DNA from: Tsukamurella pseudospumae | GTDB lineage: Bacteria; Actinomycetota; Actinomycetes; Mycobacteriales; Mycobacteriaceae | Direction of reading: 5' to 3' | DNA: 64,000 nt | NCBI RefSeq assembly: GCF_001575205.1 | Contig: NZ_LSRE01000015.1 | Coordinates: forward strand, 1-64,000 | Shown here: piece after piece, positions 1-6,953 of the stretch | Layout: every line of letters starts with the position of its first letter | Numbering within the stretch: the stretch's first letter is position 1 | Notes under the pieces: generated by a model | What the model was told of the DNA's origin: nothing | Databases searched by the model: none | Seen by the model: the letters and a program-made list of their open reading frames with translations, nothing else | Position numbers and translations under genes: made by a program

Positions 1-234
1 GCGATCGCCGCGCTGGCTGCCGACCTCATAGCCTGGACCCAAATGCTCGCCCTGACCAGCCATGATGCCCGCCGGTGGGAACCCAAACGACTGCGCCACC
101 GACTCTTCTGCATCGCCGGATCCATCGCCCGGCACGCCCGCCGCACCCGCCTGCACCTCGCCGCGACAGCCCCCGACACCGGCCTGCTGATCGCCGGCCT
201 ACAGCGCCTGAACCGGATGCGAGCACCCACATGA
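1..234 (+). mobile_element. IS1380-type transposase, C-terminal fragment
   Basis: The reading frame is open from the first base of the window and stops at 234. It encodes about 77 residues, ending in an arginine-rich segment with the sequence DLIAWTQMLAL, then RRWEPKRLRHRLF, then an RLARHARR-like stretch. This is how IS1380-family DDE transposases end, so it is the C-terminal end of such an enzyme; the catalytic part lies outside the window. I see no clear terminal inverted repeat just downstream. It lies at the left edge of the integrated element and is either cargo or a secondary insertion. The assignment is from memory of the family. Confidence 0.7.
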
Positions 235-416
235 CCGACACGACTTCCTTGACAATCCGATCACGAAACACCCCCACGGGACAGTGGAACCCGACGCCAC
301 CCGACGCAACACCGGGCCGCATCACCATGCCCACGAACGAAACCCTCACTCGAGGACACCAATCCGAAACCGATCAGGAGGGGACGACCACCTCACGAAA
401 GATCGAGGCTAGTGCC
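235..416. other. Intergenic stretch with no recognised gene
   Basis: Between the transposase fragment and the tandem repeats I see no reading frame with convincing third-position GC bias and no RNA gene. The composition is less GC-rich than the chromosomal part of the window. Confidence 0.4.
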
Positions 417-420
417 CCGC

Positions 421-681
421 AATGCCGCCTACTGGTTTCGTTGAGTGCCGGTAACCGACCAGTAGCTGCCATTTCTGGAATTTACTGGTCGGATATAGTA
501 GCGACACAGTAGTAGCGCTCCGCAATGCCGCCTACTGGTTTCGTTGAGTGCCGGTAACTGACCAGTAGCTGCCATTTCTGGAATTTACTGGTCGGATATA
601 TTAGCGACACAGTAGTAGCGCTCCGCAATGCCGCCTACTGGTTTCGTTGCGTGCCGGTAACTGACCGGTAGCTGCCACGCC
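421..681. repeat. 103-bp tandem repeat, 2.5 copies, with internal TACTGGTC half-sites
   Basis: Units begin at 421, 524 and 627 (period 103 bp); the third is cut off after about 55 bp. Copies one and two differ at only a few positions. Each unit contains CTACTGGT and, about 21 bp later, its reverse complement ACCAGTAG, then another TACTGGTC about 18 bp further on. The unit therefore has a regular array of inverted and direct protein-binding-like half-sites. It lies downstream of the rep gene of the integrated element. Plausible roles are partition (centromere-like) sites, replication iterons or operators. No coding capacity is apparent. Confidence 0.85.
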
Positions 682-721
682 CACGACCGACGGAATGGCG
701 GACAACCGCGCCCCGAGACGG

Positions 722-758
722 CAACACCCCCGTCGCAGCGAGCGTGACGGGGGTGTTG
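722..758 (-). terminator. Hairpin terminator of the rep gene
   Basis: A perfect 13-bp inverted repeat (722-734 pairing with 746-758, 11-nt loop) lies about 10 bp beyond the stop of the leftward rep gene. It lacks a long U tract on that strand, as is common in high-GC actinobacteria. Confidence 0.7.
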
Positions 759-767
759 GGATACTGC

Positions 768-2132
768 TCAGGCTTTTCTCGCGGCCTGCGCCATTTCCAT
801 CTCCTTGCGGGGGAGTTTGGCGTGTGGAAGGGGAATCTCCACCAAATCCGGCCAACGGCGCCAGGACTTGCACAGGTTGAGAGAGTTTTCAAATGCGATC
901 CTGTTGGCGTTAGCCGCGAAGTGAAATTCGCCATTGCTAATCTCGCCGCGAACATTGCTTACATCACGTCGATGGTCCTCGATTGCCTCCGCGTATTCTT
1001 CGTCGGAAAGCTCGCTTTCAAATTCGATCGACAACGCGCGACGAAGAATCGGCTCAGTCAATTCTTCTACCGTAGCATTGCGCCAATCTGACGCGGACAC
1101 AATCTCGCCGTCCTCATTCATCACTTGATTGCCGGGCTCCACGATCCCGACCTCCCCGGCCGGGCCGAACATGATCAACGACGCGACGCGGTATTCCCGA
1201 GCCTGCCGCACGCCCGGCAATCCCCGCGAAATGGCGATCATGTCTATCACGTCGTCTCGCCGTTGCAGCGTTTCACGTTTCCGATTGGATTCTTCGCGGG
1301 ACGCTGCGGCCTCGGCGGTAATGCGCTCCTGCTCGGCCATGTATTGCTGGCCCTCGGCGCCCTCGTACCAATCCATTTCGGCCTCCAGCCATTCGTCGCA
1401 AAGCGCCTCGTGCGCGGCAGCCTCGGCGGCAACGCGGGCCTGTTCAGCCCGGGCGTCGGCCGCGGCAGCCTCGGCGGCAACGCGGGCCTGTTCAGCCCGG
1501 GCGTCGGCCGCGGCGCGGTCCTCCGCATCGCGGCGCTGCCACTCGATCCGGTTGCGCATGTCGGCGCCAACCACCGCGGCTTCCTCGAATCTCCGGCGGT
1601 GCTTCTCCAACAGTTCCGGCCACTGCTCATACACGGATTCGATGGTGATGGTTCCCGCCATGAGGTCGCGTGCGATCGTGTCCGCCGACGGCCGGCGGCG
1701 TGCCGGCACCGCATCGACCACCGCGACGAAATCGAAGTTTGCGACGACCGCTTCACGGGGATATGGAGCCTTTCCGGGGACCAGGTGCTCGCCCTCGTGC
1801 AGGAGGTATCGGATGTACTTCGGGAACGCTCCGCGGCCACGAAGGATGCGAACCGAAGGTTCGGGCACCCCGAGATACCACGCAACGTCCGCGACGGTGC
1901 GCGCGGTCGCGCACCGTATCGCGAACTGGTAGTGGTCGTCGGCATCGTCCCGGTCGTGGAGGATGTACGCCCACGCGGTCAGCGACCTATGCGTCTCCAG
2001 GCCGCGGATCACCGATGCCACGCGCGGGTCATCGGCCCGGAAGCTGAGGGCGAAGCATCGGTATCGTGGTGCTGAAACCTTGACCTTTGTTGAGGCCGGT
2101 GTGGTAATATTGGTGCCGTGACGGCGTCGCAT
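768..2132 (-). CDS. Replication initiator, Rep_2-like, of the integrated element
   Basis: The 454-residue product has an N-terminal region resembling rolling-circle initiators of the Rep_2 type: a metal-binding-like segment HDRDDADDHYQF at residues 59-70 (HYQ where the classical motif is HUH) and the typical YIRYLLHEGE block near 106-115. The middle (about 178-300) is a charged, alanine-rich predicted coiled coil carrying a perfectly duplicated 16-residue unit, ADARAEQARVAAEAAA (about 209-240). The C-terminus is acidic and unrecognised. The ATG at 2132 is supported by AAGGGAGG (2138-2145) five bases upstream. An iteron-like array lies upstream, as expected for a plasmid-like replicon. I infer that it nicks or primes at the element's origin; the degenerate HUH motif leaves the enzymology uncertain. 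Confidence 0.65.
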   Translation of the reverse strand: MRRRHGTNITTPASTKVKVSAPRYRCFALSFRADDPRVASVIRGLETHRSLTAWAYILHDRDDADDHYQFAIRCATARTVADVAWYLGVPEPSVRILRGRGAFPKYIRYLLHEGEHLVPGKAPYPREAVVANFDFVAVVDAVPARRRPSADTIARDLMAGTITIESVYEQWPELLEKHRRRFEEAAVVGADMRNRIEWQRRDAEDRAAADARAEQARVAAEAAAADARAEQARVAAEAAAHEALCDEWLEAEMDWYEGAEGQQYMAEQERITAEAAASREESNRKRETLQRRDDVIDMIAISRGLPGVRQAREYRVASLIMFGPAGEVGIVEPGNQVMNEDGEIVSASDWRNATVEELTEPILRRALSIEFESELSDEEYAEAIEDHRRDVSNVRGEISNGEFHFAANANRIAFENSLNLCKSWRRWPDLVEIPLPHAKLPRKEMEMAQAARKA

Positions 2133-2167
2133 CGCCGCCTCCCTTCATATTGAATCTGGTTCCCATT

Positions 2168-2200
2168 ACGACCCTCGGAGTTCCCCGCTCCGGGGGTCGT
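2168..2200. terminator. Strong hairpin upstream of rep
   Basis: A 13-bp stem (2168-2180 with 2188-2200, one G-T pair, 7-nt loop) starts about 35 bp upstream of the rep start codon. In the rep 5' region it could be an attenuator, a terminator insulating rep from upstream transcription, or an origin structure. Confidence 0.45.
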
Positions 2201-2656
2201 TCGCGTATGTCGAGTCGGCTCTGCGGCGGGGGTCAGCCTGCCGCGGCCCCGACTCGAATCAGCGTGCGATGGGGGAGGTCGAGTCGTATGGGTGATCGAG
2301 GTGAGGGTCGTCACGGCCTTGACTCGGAGCCCTCGAAGCTGACCTGCGGTTATATGCTCTGGCCTGCGGAAGTGTTTGCACACTTGGGTAGGTTCCAAAG
2401 TGTGCAAAGGTGTGCAAGCGTTATTGCAGGTCAGGATACCAATGTCCGATTCTTTGCACAGTTTCTGCACTGTTGTGAAATCAAGTGGTGTGCAAGCGCG
2501 CGTGCAGGTCAGACGGGGTAAAACCCCTGATTTGCACACTTCGGACACGGATTTCGGCGCTGGGGTGTCCAGGGCGGGGCCGAAAAAGTTAAGAAGTTCA
2601 ACACCGTAGTAGTTACTACAGTAGTAGCCGCCCCGTTGCCCCGAATCATGGTTCGG
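2201..2656. other. Candidate replication origin: iteron-like TTTGCACAC array
   Basis: No convincing gene lies here. Copies of TTTGCACAC or its complement occur at 2375-2385, 2398-2408, 2410-2418, 2453-2460, 2488-2496 and 2531-2541. The first two form an 11-bp inverted repeat around a 12-bp spacer. Two 28-bp imperfect direct repeats (2409-2436 and 2487-2514) each combine GGTGTGCAAGCG with GCAGGTCAG. A short hairpin, GGGGT-AAA-ACCCC, lies at about 2516-2528, and a palindromic GTAGTAGTTACTAC at about 2606-2620. Next to a rep gene, this layout suggests iterons or a double-strand origin with auto-regulatory sites. Function is inferred from arrangement only. Confidence 0.55.
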
Positions 2657-2887
2657 GACAAGGTCGTCCGGTCGGTCGCGGACCATGCGCCAGAACGTCA
2701 TCAAGTTCGCGTCGATGTCGTTGACCGTCTCGTGGGTGCTCGGCCGCTTGGCCAACAGGACCGCCAGCGATCCGCCGCAAACCTCGACGTAGTGCCTGTG
2801 CGGCGGGAACATCCCGGCAATCGCCTTGGCCAACCGCTGCTTGCCGCCGAAATATGTGATCGGCGGTGCTATACCGTCGGCGCTCAT
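2657..2887 (-). pseudogene. D12-class DNA adenine methyltransferase, 5' remnant
   Basis: From the ATG at 2887 the frame encodes PPITYFGGKQRLAKAI, then YVEVCGGSLAVLLAK (the SAM-binding motif I region) and ETVNDIDANLMTFWRMVRDRPDDLV. This is the start of a Dam/D12-type N6-adenine methylase. The similarity stops abruptly at about residue 77, whereas the family is around 270 residues and the catalytic DPPY motif should follow. The frame stays open through the iteron region but the sequence there is not methylase-like. The ATG overlaps the excisionase stop (ATGA), so the two were co-translated. I read it as a deletion-truncated, inactive methylase. Confidence 0.7.
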
Positions 2888-3120
2888 CGTGCACCACCCG
2901 TCACGACGTGATCCGCGATGTACCGGTCCAGGTCGCTGATCCGGTACCGGACGATGCGGCCGATCCGCACATGCGCGGGACCGGCGCCGGTCGAGCGCGC
3001 CGTGTCGAGGTACGACTTCGTCACCCCCAAGTACGCGGCGGCGCCGACCACGTCGGTCAGGGGCGATTCGATGGTGGCCGGGACGACCGGCGCGGGGGTG
3101 CGGGTGGACGGCGATGCCAT
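2884..3120 (-). CDS. xis: Excisionase / AlpA-type helix-turn-helix protein
   Basis: This 78-residue protein has a short proline-rich leader and then a winged helix-turn-helix of the AlpA/excisionase class: DVVGAAAYLGVTKSYLDTARSTG followed by an IGRIVRYRISDLDRYIADH wing. Such proteins bind element ends to direct excision or act as repressors. It is divergent from the integrase, and its stop overlaps the start of the methylase remnant by four bases. A hairpin (CTCCTCA-GA-TGAGGAG, 3129-3144) lies directly upstream and could be an operator. The role as recombination directionality factor is inferred from size, fold and position. Confidence 0.75.
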   Translation of the reverse strand: MASPSTRTPAPVVPATIESPLTDVVGAAAYLGVTKSYLDTARSTGAGPAHVRIGRIVRYRISDLDRYIADHVVTGGAR

Positions 3121-3128
3121 GATGCGAA

Positions 3129-3243
3129 CTCCTCAGATGAGGAGCGCTTCCCCCGGTGCCACGTGGCCTTGGGGTCGTATCCATGATCGCGTTCGCCCGG
3201 CGGGCGAACGAAGCTCGGGCACGGTCCCGCCGAATGCGGCGGG
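3129..3243. promoter_or_regulatory. Cluster of palindromes between xis and int
   Basis: Three inverted repeats lie in the int-xis intergenic region: 3129-3135 with 3138-3144, a 10-bp arm at 3190-3199 with 3201-3210, and 3226-3232 with 3237-3243. Their position between divergent recombination genes suggests operators or attP arm sites; none has been tested. Confidence 0.45.
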
Positions 3244-3376
3244 CGTCGATCCGCGGCCTTGACGCGGCCAACGGGCGGAACGACACCGAGCGGATCAGCT
3301 GTCGCAATGCAACAACGCTCTGTAGCACCAAGATACCGTGAATCCGGACACCGTGCAACGCGCGGCACGCATCCGG

Positions 3377-3406
3377 TTGACTTCCCGACCGTGAACCGCA
3401 TACCGT
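3377..3406 (+). promoter_or_regulatory. Integrase promoter
   Basis: A TTGACT -35 box (3377-3382) is separated by 18 bp from a TACCGT -10 box (3401-3406), which ends six bases before the integrase ATG at 3413. There is no Shine-Dalgarno sequence, so the transcript is probably leaderless. The -10 region lies within ATACCGTAG, the inverse of the CTACGGTAT repeats at the end of int, so integrase may bind its own promoter. Confidence 0.65.
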
Positions 3407-3412
3407 AGCTGC

Positions 3413-4645
3413 ATGGCTACAGCATCGAAATCCCGCCTGGCGCCGGGGGAGCACAGCATCGATCGCAACACTCCGCGCGAAAAGCCGGACGGCACTTGGG
3501 TTCTTGTTTGGTCGATCCGGTTGCCGAATGGCCGCATCGTCGAGAAGCGCTCTCAGGCAGACACCAAGACCCGGGTGCGCGCCAGGGCGAAGGCCACCGC
3601 TGAGAAGCTGCTGTCCACGCGCGAAAGGGCGCCGTGGGCGCCGACCATGCCGGTCGAGAAGTTCATCGACGACGTGACCGTGCCGTCGATCACCGCGGCC
3701 GGGCTCGCGGCGTCCACGACCACGCTGTACACCACCGCCATGACCCGCGCGCGCACGGAACTGCGGGGCCTGCCGCTGGCCGACGCCGCCACGTACGGCG
3801 AGCTCGAGGCTGCGCTCCAGCACATCGCCGAGCGGTACGGCCTGGGCGCCGCGAAGAACGCGAAAAAGGCCCTGAACGGGCATTTCATCGCCCCACTGCT
3901 CCGCCACGGCGTGATCGACCGCAACCCGCTGCAGGCCACGATCGACCTCGTGAGCATGGCGAAGGAAGCGACCGAATCGCCCCGAGGATCGGCGGACCTC
4001 ACCGATGCGCACCGGCGCGCCGTCGTCGCGCACCTGCTGGCGATCGACCCCACCGACGGCGTGCCGGTGAAGTCCAAGTCCCGCTGGTCCTATGCGCATC
4101 GCCTCGCGGTGCGTCGCAACGCGATCGACCAGTGCCTGTTACAAGCCGCGACGGGGCTGCGGCTGCAGGAAGCCGTCAATCAACGCTGGTCCGACATCAC
4201 GGGCGACGGCATCCTCACCACCACGTTCCCCAAGCCGGTCCGGGTCGGTGGCGAATCCGTGCGCAAGCCCAGGACGATCCCAATCTTGTTGCCCGAGGTT
4301 GCCGCTCACCTCCGGGATCGAGCCGGCCATGCGGCAGGCGAGTACGCGATCCCGCACCCGGCCGACGCGGATCGGCCGTGGGGCCTCGCCGCCGCGAAAG
4401 AAGGGATGGCGGCGCTTTACGTCGAGCTCGCGGAGACCCTCAAGATCGACCCGCTGCTCACGTTGCGATCGCACGCATGGCGAACCGTCATCAACCGCGC
4501 GTTCATCGCGGCCGGGGTGCCAGCGGCGCAGCGGGTCGCGTATCTCGGTCACACCGAAGGCGTCAACGCCGCCAGCTACACCCACGGGGTGTCGCTGACC
4601 GCCATCCAGGCACTCATCCCGAGCGATCCAAAAACTACGGTATAA
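3413..4645 (+). CDS. int: Tyrosine-recombinase integrase
   Basis: The 410-residue protein has an N-terminal arm-binding-like domain (1-60), a SAM-like core-binding domain (about 75-185) and a catalytic domain with the tyrosine-recombinase residues: Arg250 (TGLRLQEA), His354 and Arg357 (SHAWRT), His380 (YLGHTEG) and nucleophile Tyr389 (ASYTHG). It would carry out site-specific integration and excision. The ATG is six bases after a TACCGT box. Immediately downstream are 12-bp repeats and the 3' end of rplS, the expected attachment-site position. Codon use is less biased than in the chromosomal genes. Family assignment is firm; target specificity is inferred. Confidence 0.93.
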   Translation: MATASKSRLAPGEHSIDRNTPREKPDGTWVLVWSIRLPNGRIVEKRSQADTKTRVRARAKATAEKLLSTRERAPWAPTMPVEKFIDDVTVPSITAAGLAASTTTLYTTAMTRARTELRGLPLADAATYGELEAALQHIAERYGLGAAKNAKKALNGHFIAPLLRHGVIDRNPLQATIDLVSMAKEATESPRGSADLTDAHRRAVVAHLLAIDPTDGVPVKSKSRWSYAHRLAVRRNAIDQCLLQAATGLRLQEAVNQRWSDITGDGILTTTFPKPVRVGGESVRKPRTIPILLPEVAAHLRDRAGHAAGEYAIPHPADADRPWGLAAAKEGMAALYVELAETLKIDPLLTLRSHAWRTVINRAFIAAGVPAAQRVAYLGHTEGVNAASYTHGVSLTAIQALIPSDPKTTV

Positions 4646-4696
4646 ACTACGGTATAGCCGGTGCAATTCAGTGCAATTCCATGCCACTCAGTGCAA
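4633..4696. repeat. Putative integrase arm-type sites at the end of int
   Basis: AACTACGGTATA occurs twice head-to-tail (4633-4644 and 4645-4656), the first copy spanning the int stop codon. GTGCAA then recurs at 4661, 4671 and 4691, twice as GTGCAATTC. The complementary ATACCGTAG occurs in the int promoter (about 3400-3409). Direct repeats between an integrase gene and its attachment core are typical arm-type binding sites. Confidence 0.55.
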
Positions 4697-4770
4697 CGCG
4701 GATCATGTCATTCGAGGCTGTGACCTGCATGTATCCGTTTTCGACCTGCACGTTAGCAAAGTATTTGATT

Positions 4771-4812
4771 GATCTGCGCGGCAAGGCCGCCAAGATCAAG
4801 GAGAAGCGCTGA
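4771..4812 (+). pseudogene. rplS: 3' end of rplS (ribosomal protein L19) left at the attachment site
   Basis: Codons from 4771 read DLRGKAAKIKEKR and a stop, the conserved C-terminus of actinobacterial L19. Upstream of about 4771 the frame loses L19 similarity; the preceding residues (KYLI) only loosely match the usual YYLR. rplS normally precedes lepB in this order, as the remnant does here. The simplest reading is that the element integrated into the 3' end of rplS. An element-borne copy of the end would then restore the full gene at the far junction, outside the window. The exact crossover point cannot be set from one junction. Confidence 0.8.
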
Positions 4813-4874
4813 CACCAGCGCCGGTCACCGTCCGCCTGGACGAGACCGACCCGCCTGCTCGGTAGTGTGTACCC

Positions 4875-5765
4875 GTGCCCGAGCAGACGAACTCCCCGGA
4901 GACCCCCGAGCCCAGCGATCCCGTATCGCCGGCCGGGGGTCCCGGCATTTCCGGGGCCGACGGCCCCGCCGAGCCCGCCCGGAAGGGCGGCCGACACTCC
5001 GCGCCGGACCCGGCACCGTCGGACGGTGAGGGGGAGAAGAAGGCCGGGCGCGAGAAGAAGACCAACTGGCCGCTCGAGGTCGGGGCGATCATCCTCGTCG
5101 CGCTGGTGCTGAGCTTCTGCCTGCAGACCTTCGTGGGTCGGCAGTGGTACGTGCCGTCGGAGTCGATGGAGCCCACGCTGATCGGCTGCGCCGGCTGCAC
5201 CGGCGACCGCATCGTGACGCAGAAGATCAGCTACTTCGCGGGCGACCCGAAGCCGGGCGACGTGATCGTGTTCAAGGGCCCGACCTCGTCGTGGGGGCTG
5301 GATCCGGTGCAGAAGGTGCGCTCGGACAACACCGTGATCCGCGGCGTCCAGGAGGCGCTCTCGTACGTGGGCCTGCAGCCGCCGAACGAGAACGACCTGG
5401 TCAAGCGGGTGATCGCCGTCGGCGGTCAGACCATCCAGTGCCGCCCCGAGACGGGCGTCACCGTGGATGGCAAGAAGATCGTCGAACCCTACCTGGCGGA
5501 GAACGCCAAGGAGTACGCGAAGACGAACGGCTGCTGGCCGATCAACGGCAGCGAGAACGGTGCCTTCGGCCCGATCACCATCCCGAAGGGCAATGTCTTC
5601 GTGATGGGCGACAACCGGATGGCCTCGGCGGACTCGCGTTTCCACCTCGAGGACGAGCTGCAGGGAACGATCCCCAAGGCCGACATCCGCGGCAAGGTCG
5701 TCGCGATCATCTACCCGTTCAGCCGCTGGCAGACGGTCAAGGCGATCAACCCGCAGCAGGGCTGA
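4875..5765 (+). CDS. lepB: Signal peptidase I
   Basis: This 296-residue type I signal peptidase cleaves signal peptides from exported proteins at the outer face of the membrane. A proline- and charge-rich cytosolic extension (1-60) precedes one membrane segment (about 66-85). Catalytic Ser97 lies in PSESMEPTL and the general-base Lys177 in NDLVKRVIAVGG; the GDNRMASADSR box follows near 240. The long N-terminal extension matches mycobacterial orthologues. GTG 4875 is chosen because TAGTGT (4863-4868) ends six bases upstream, implying a leaderless transcript. With rplS interrupted just upstream, this may be lepB's main promoter. rnhB follows after seven bases. Confidence 0.95.
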   Translation: MPEQTNSPETPEPSDPVSPAGGPGISGADGPAEPARKGGRHSAPDPAPSDGEGEKKAGREKKTNWPLEVGAIILVALVLSFCLQTFVGRQWYVPSESMEPTLIGCAGCTGDRIVTQKISYFAGDPKPGDVIVFKGPTSSWGLDPVQKVRSDNTVIRGVQEALSYVGLQPPNENDLVKRVIAVGGQTIQCRPETGVTVDGKKIVEPYLAENAKEYAKTNGCWPINGSENGAFGPITIPKGNVFVMGDNRMASADSRFHLEDELQGTIPKADIRGKVVAIIYPFSRWQTVKAINPQQG

Positions 5766-5771
5766 TCGACC

Positions 5772-6455
5772 GTGCGGGACCGGTGGCCTCCGCGGCCGGT
5801 GGTGCGGGCATCGTCGGGCCTGAGCACCCTGGAGACGGTGCTGGGTCGGGCGGGGCTCGGGCCCGTCGCGGGGATCGACGAGGCCGGGCGCGGCGCCTGC
5901 GCGGGCCCGATGACGGTGGCAGCGTGCATCCTGCCGGCGCGGATCCCGCCGTCGCTGGCGCGCCTCGACGACTCGAAGAAGCTCACCGAGAACGTGCGGG
6001 AACAGCTGTATCCGAAGATCCTCGACCTGGCCGTGAGCTGGTCGGTCGTGTCGATCCCGGCGCCGGAGATCGACCGGATCGGGGTGCACGTGGCCAACAT
6101 CATGGGCATGCGTCGCGCGGTGGCGGGCCTGCAGGTGCGTCCCGGGTACGTGCTCATCGACGGTTTCACCGTGCCGGGCCTGGGCGTGCCCTCGCTACCG
6201 GTGATCGGTGGCGACGCGTCGGCGTCCTGCATCGCGGCGGCCAGCGTTCTGGCCAAGGTGACGCGCGATCGCGTGATGGCCGAATTGGACGACGATTTCC
6301 CGGGATACGGCTTCGCCGTGCACAAGGGCTACTCGACGGCGGTGCACATGACGGCACTGGGGGAGCTCGGCCCGAGCAGCCAGCACCGCATGCGCTACCA
6401 GAACGTGCGGGCGGCCCTGGCCGCGTCGGCGGCCGGCGCCGCGGCGGCGCGGTAA
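5772..6455 (+). CDS. rnhB: Ribonuclease HII
   Basis: The 227-residue enzyme removes ribonucleotides from DNA and RNA-DNA hybrids. It has the [13 protein letters not shown] motif (acidic pair Asp36/Glu37), the YVLIDGF segment and the conserved [13 protein letters not shown] helix. It starts with GTG seven bases after the lepB stop, so the two are probably co-transcribed. The first 30 residues are variable and an internal start is possible. The alanine-rich tail beyond residue 215 is not conserved. Confidence 0.95.
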   Translation: MRDRWPPRPVVRASSGLSTLETVLGRAGLGPVAGIDEAGRGACAGPMTVAACILPARIPPSLARLDDSKKLTENVREQLYPKILDLAVSWSVVSIPAPEIDRIGVHVANIMGMRRAVAGLQVRPGYVLIDGFTVPGLGVPSLPVIGGDASASCIAAASVLAKVTRDRVMAELDDDFPGYGFAVHKGYSTAVHMTALGELGPSSQHRMRYQNVRAALAASAAGAAAAR

Positions 6456-6498
6456 TCTGGAGCGGTTACGAACGGTGACCCGAGGTGAGGAGGACGAC

Positions 6499-6804
6499 GT
6501 GAGCGCAGAGGATCTCGAGAAGTACGAGACCGCGATGGAGCTGTCCATGTACCGCGAGTACAAGGACGTGCTGAGTCAGTTCACCTACGTGGTGGAGACG
6601 GAGCGTCGGTTCTACCTGGCCAACGGGGTGGACCTGATCCCGCGCAACGCGGACGGCGAGGTCTACTTCGAGGTGCGGATGACCGACGCGTGGGTGTGGG
6701 ACATGTACCGCCCGGCGCGGTTCCTCAAGCAGGCCCGCGTGGTGACCTTCAAGGACGTCAACATCGAGGAGTTGGACAAGCCGGAGTTGCGGCTTCCGGA
6801 CTGA
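6499..6804 (+). CDS. DUF2469 family protein
   Basis: The 101-residue protein matches the actinobacterial DUF2469 family throughout (MSAEDLEKYETAMELSMYRE start, RRFYLANGVDL and FKDVNIEELDKPELRLP end). It sits directly after rnhB, as in mycobacteria. GTG 6499 is chosen over the upstream GTG because a GGAGG lies 5-6 bases before it and the family begins at this residue. Function is unknown; it is acidic and has no membrane segment. A strong terminator follows, ending the lepB-rnhB unit. Confidence 0.9.
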   Translation: MSAEDLEKYETAMELSMYREYKDVLSQFTYVVETERRFYLANGVDLIPRNADGEVYFEVRMTDAWVWDMYRPARFLKQARVVTFKDVNIEELDKPELRLPD

Positions 6805-6821
6805 CCGCTCCACTGATCCAT

Positions 6822-6864
6822 CCGCCGCAGGCGCCGTTCCCGTTTCGGGGCGGCGCCTGCGGCG
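6822..6864 (+). terminator. Rho-independent-type terminator after DUF2469
   Basis: A long GC-rich stem (6822-6836 with 6850-6864, loop about 13 nt) is followed by TTCTGT. It lies 18 bases past the DUF2469 stop and closes the lepB operon. Confidence 0.8.
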
Positions 6865-6881
6865 TTCTGTGACGCAGATAA

Positions 6882-6940
6882 CGAGACTTGATGTCTCGAA
6901 TTTGTTAGAGTCTTATATCGAGTCACATTGTCTCGATATA
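6882..6940 (+). promoter_or_regulatory. Promoter and two operator palindromes of the MFS-tetR unit
   Basis: An AT-rich region unusual for this genome contains CGAGAC-N5-GTCTCG (6882-6898) and TATATCGAG-N9-CTCGATATA (6914-6940). They share a TCTCGA-like core. A TTGATG -35 box (6888-6893) with a TCTTAT -10 box (6911-6916) would be covered by both. GAAGGA (6941-6946) is the ribosome-binding site for ATG 6954. The palindromes are the likely targets of the TetR protein encoded at 8188. Confidence 0.65.
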
Positions 6941-6953
6941 GAAGGAATTTCTC

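Noticed and set aside
421-681. CRISPR array
   Set aside because: The 103-bp repeats are contiguous and nearly identical, with no unique spacers between short repeats and no cas genes.
2009-4099. Long leftward open frame covering rep start to int
   Set aside because: It is mostly the antisense of int and of the iteron region. Only the segment 2657-2887 has protein similarity (the methylase remnant).
4620-4812. tRNA gene as attachment target
   Set aside because: No cloverleaf or CCA end is visible at the integrase side; the sequence there is the end of rplS instead.
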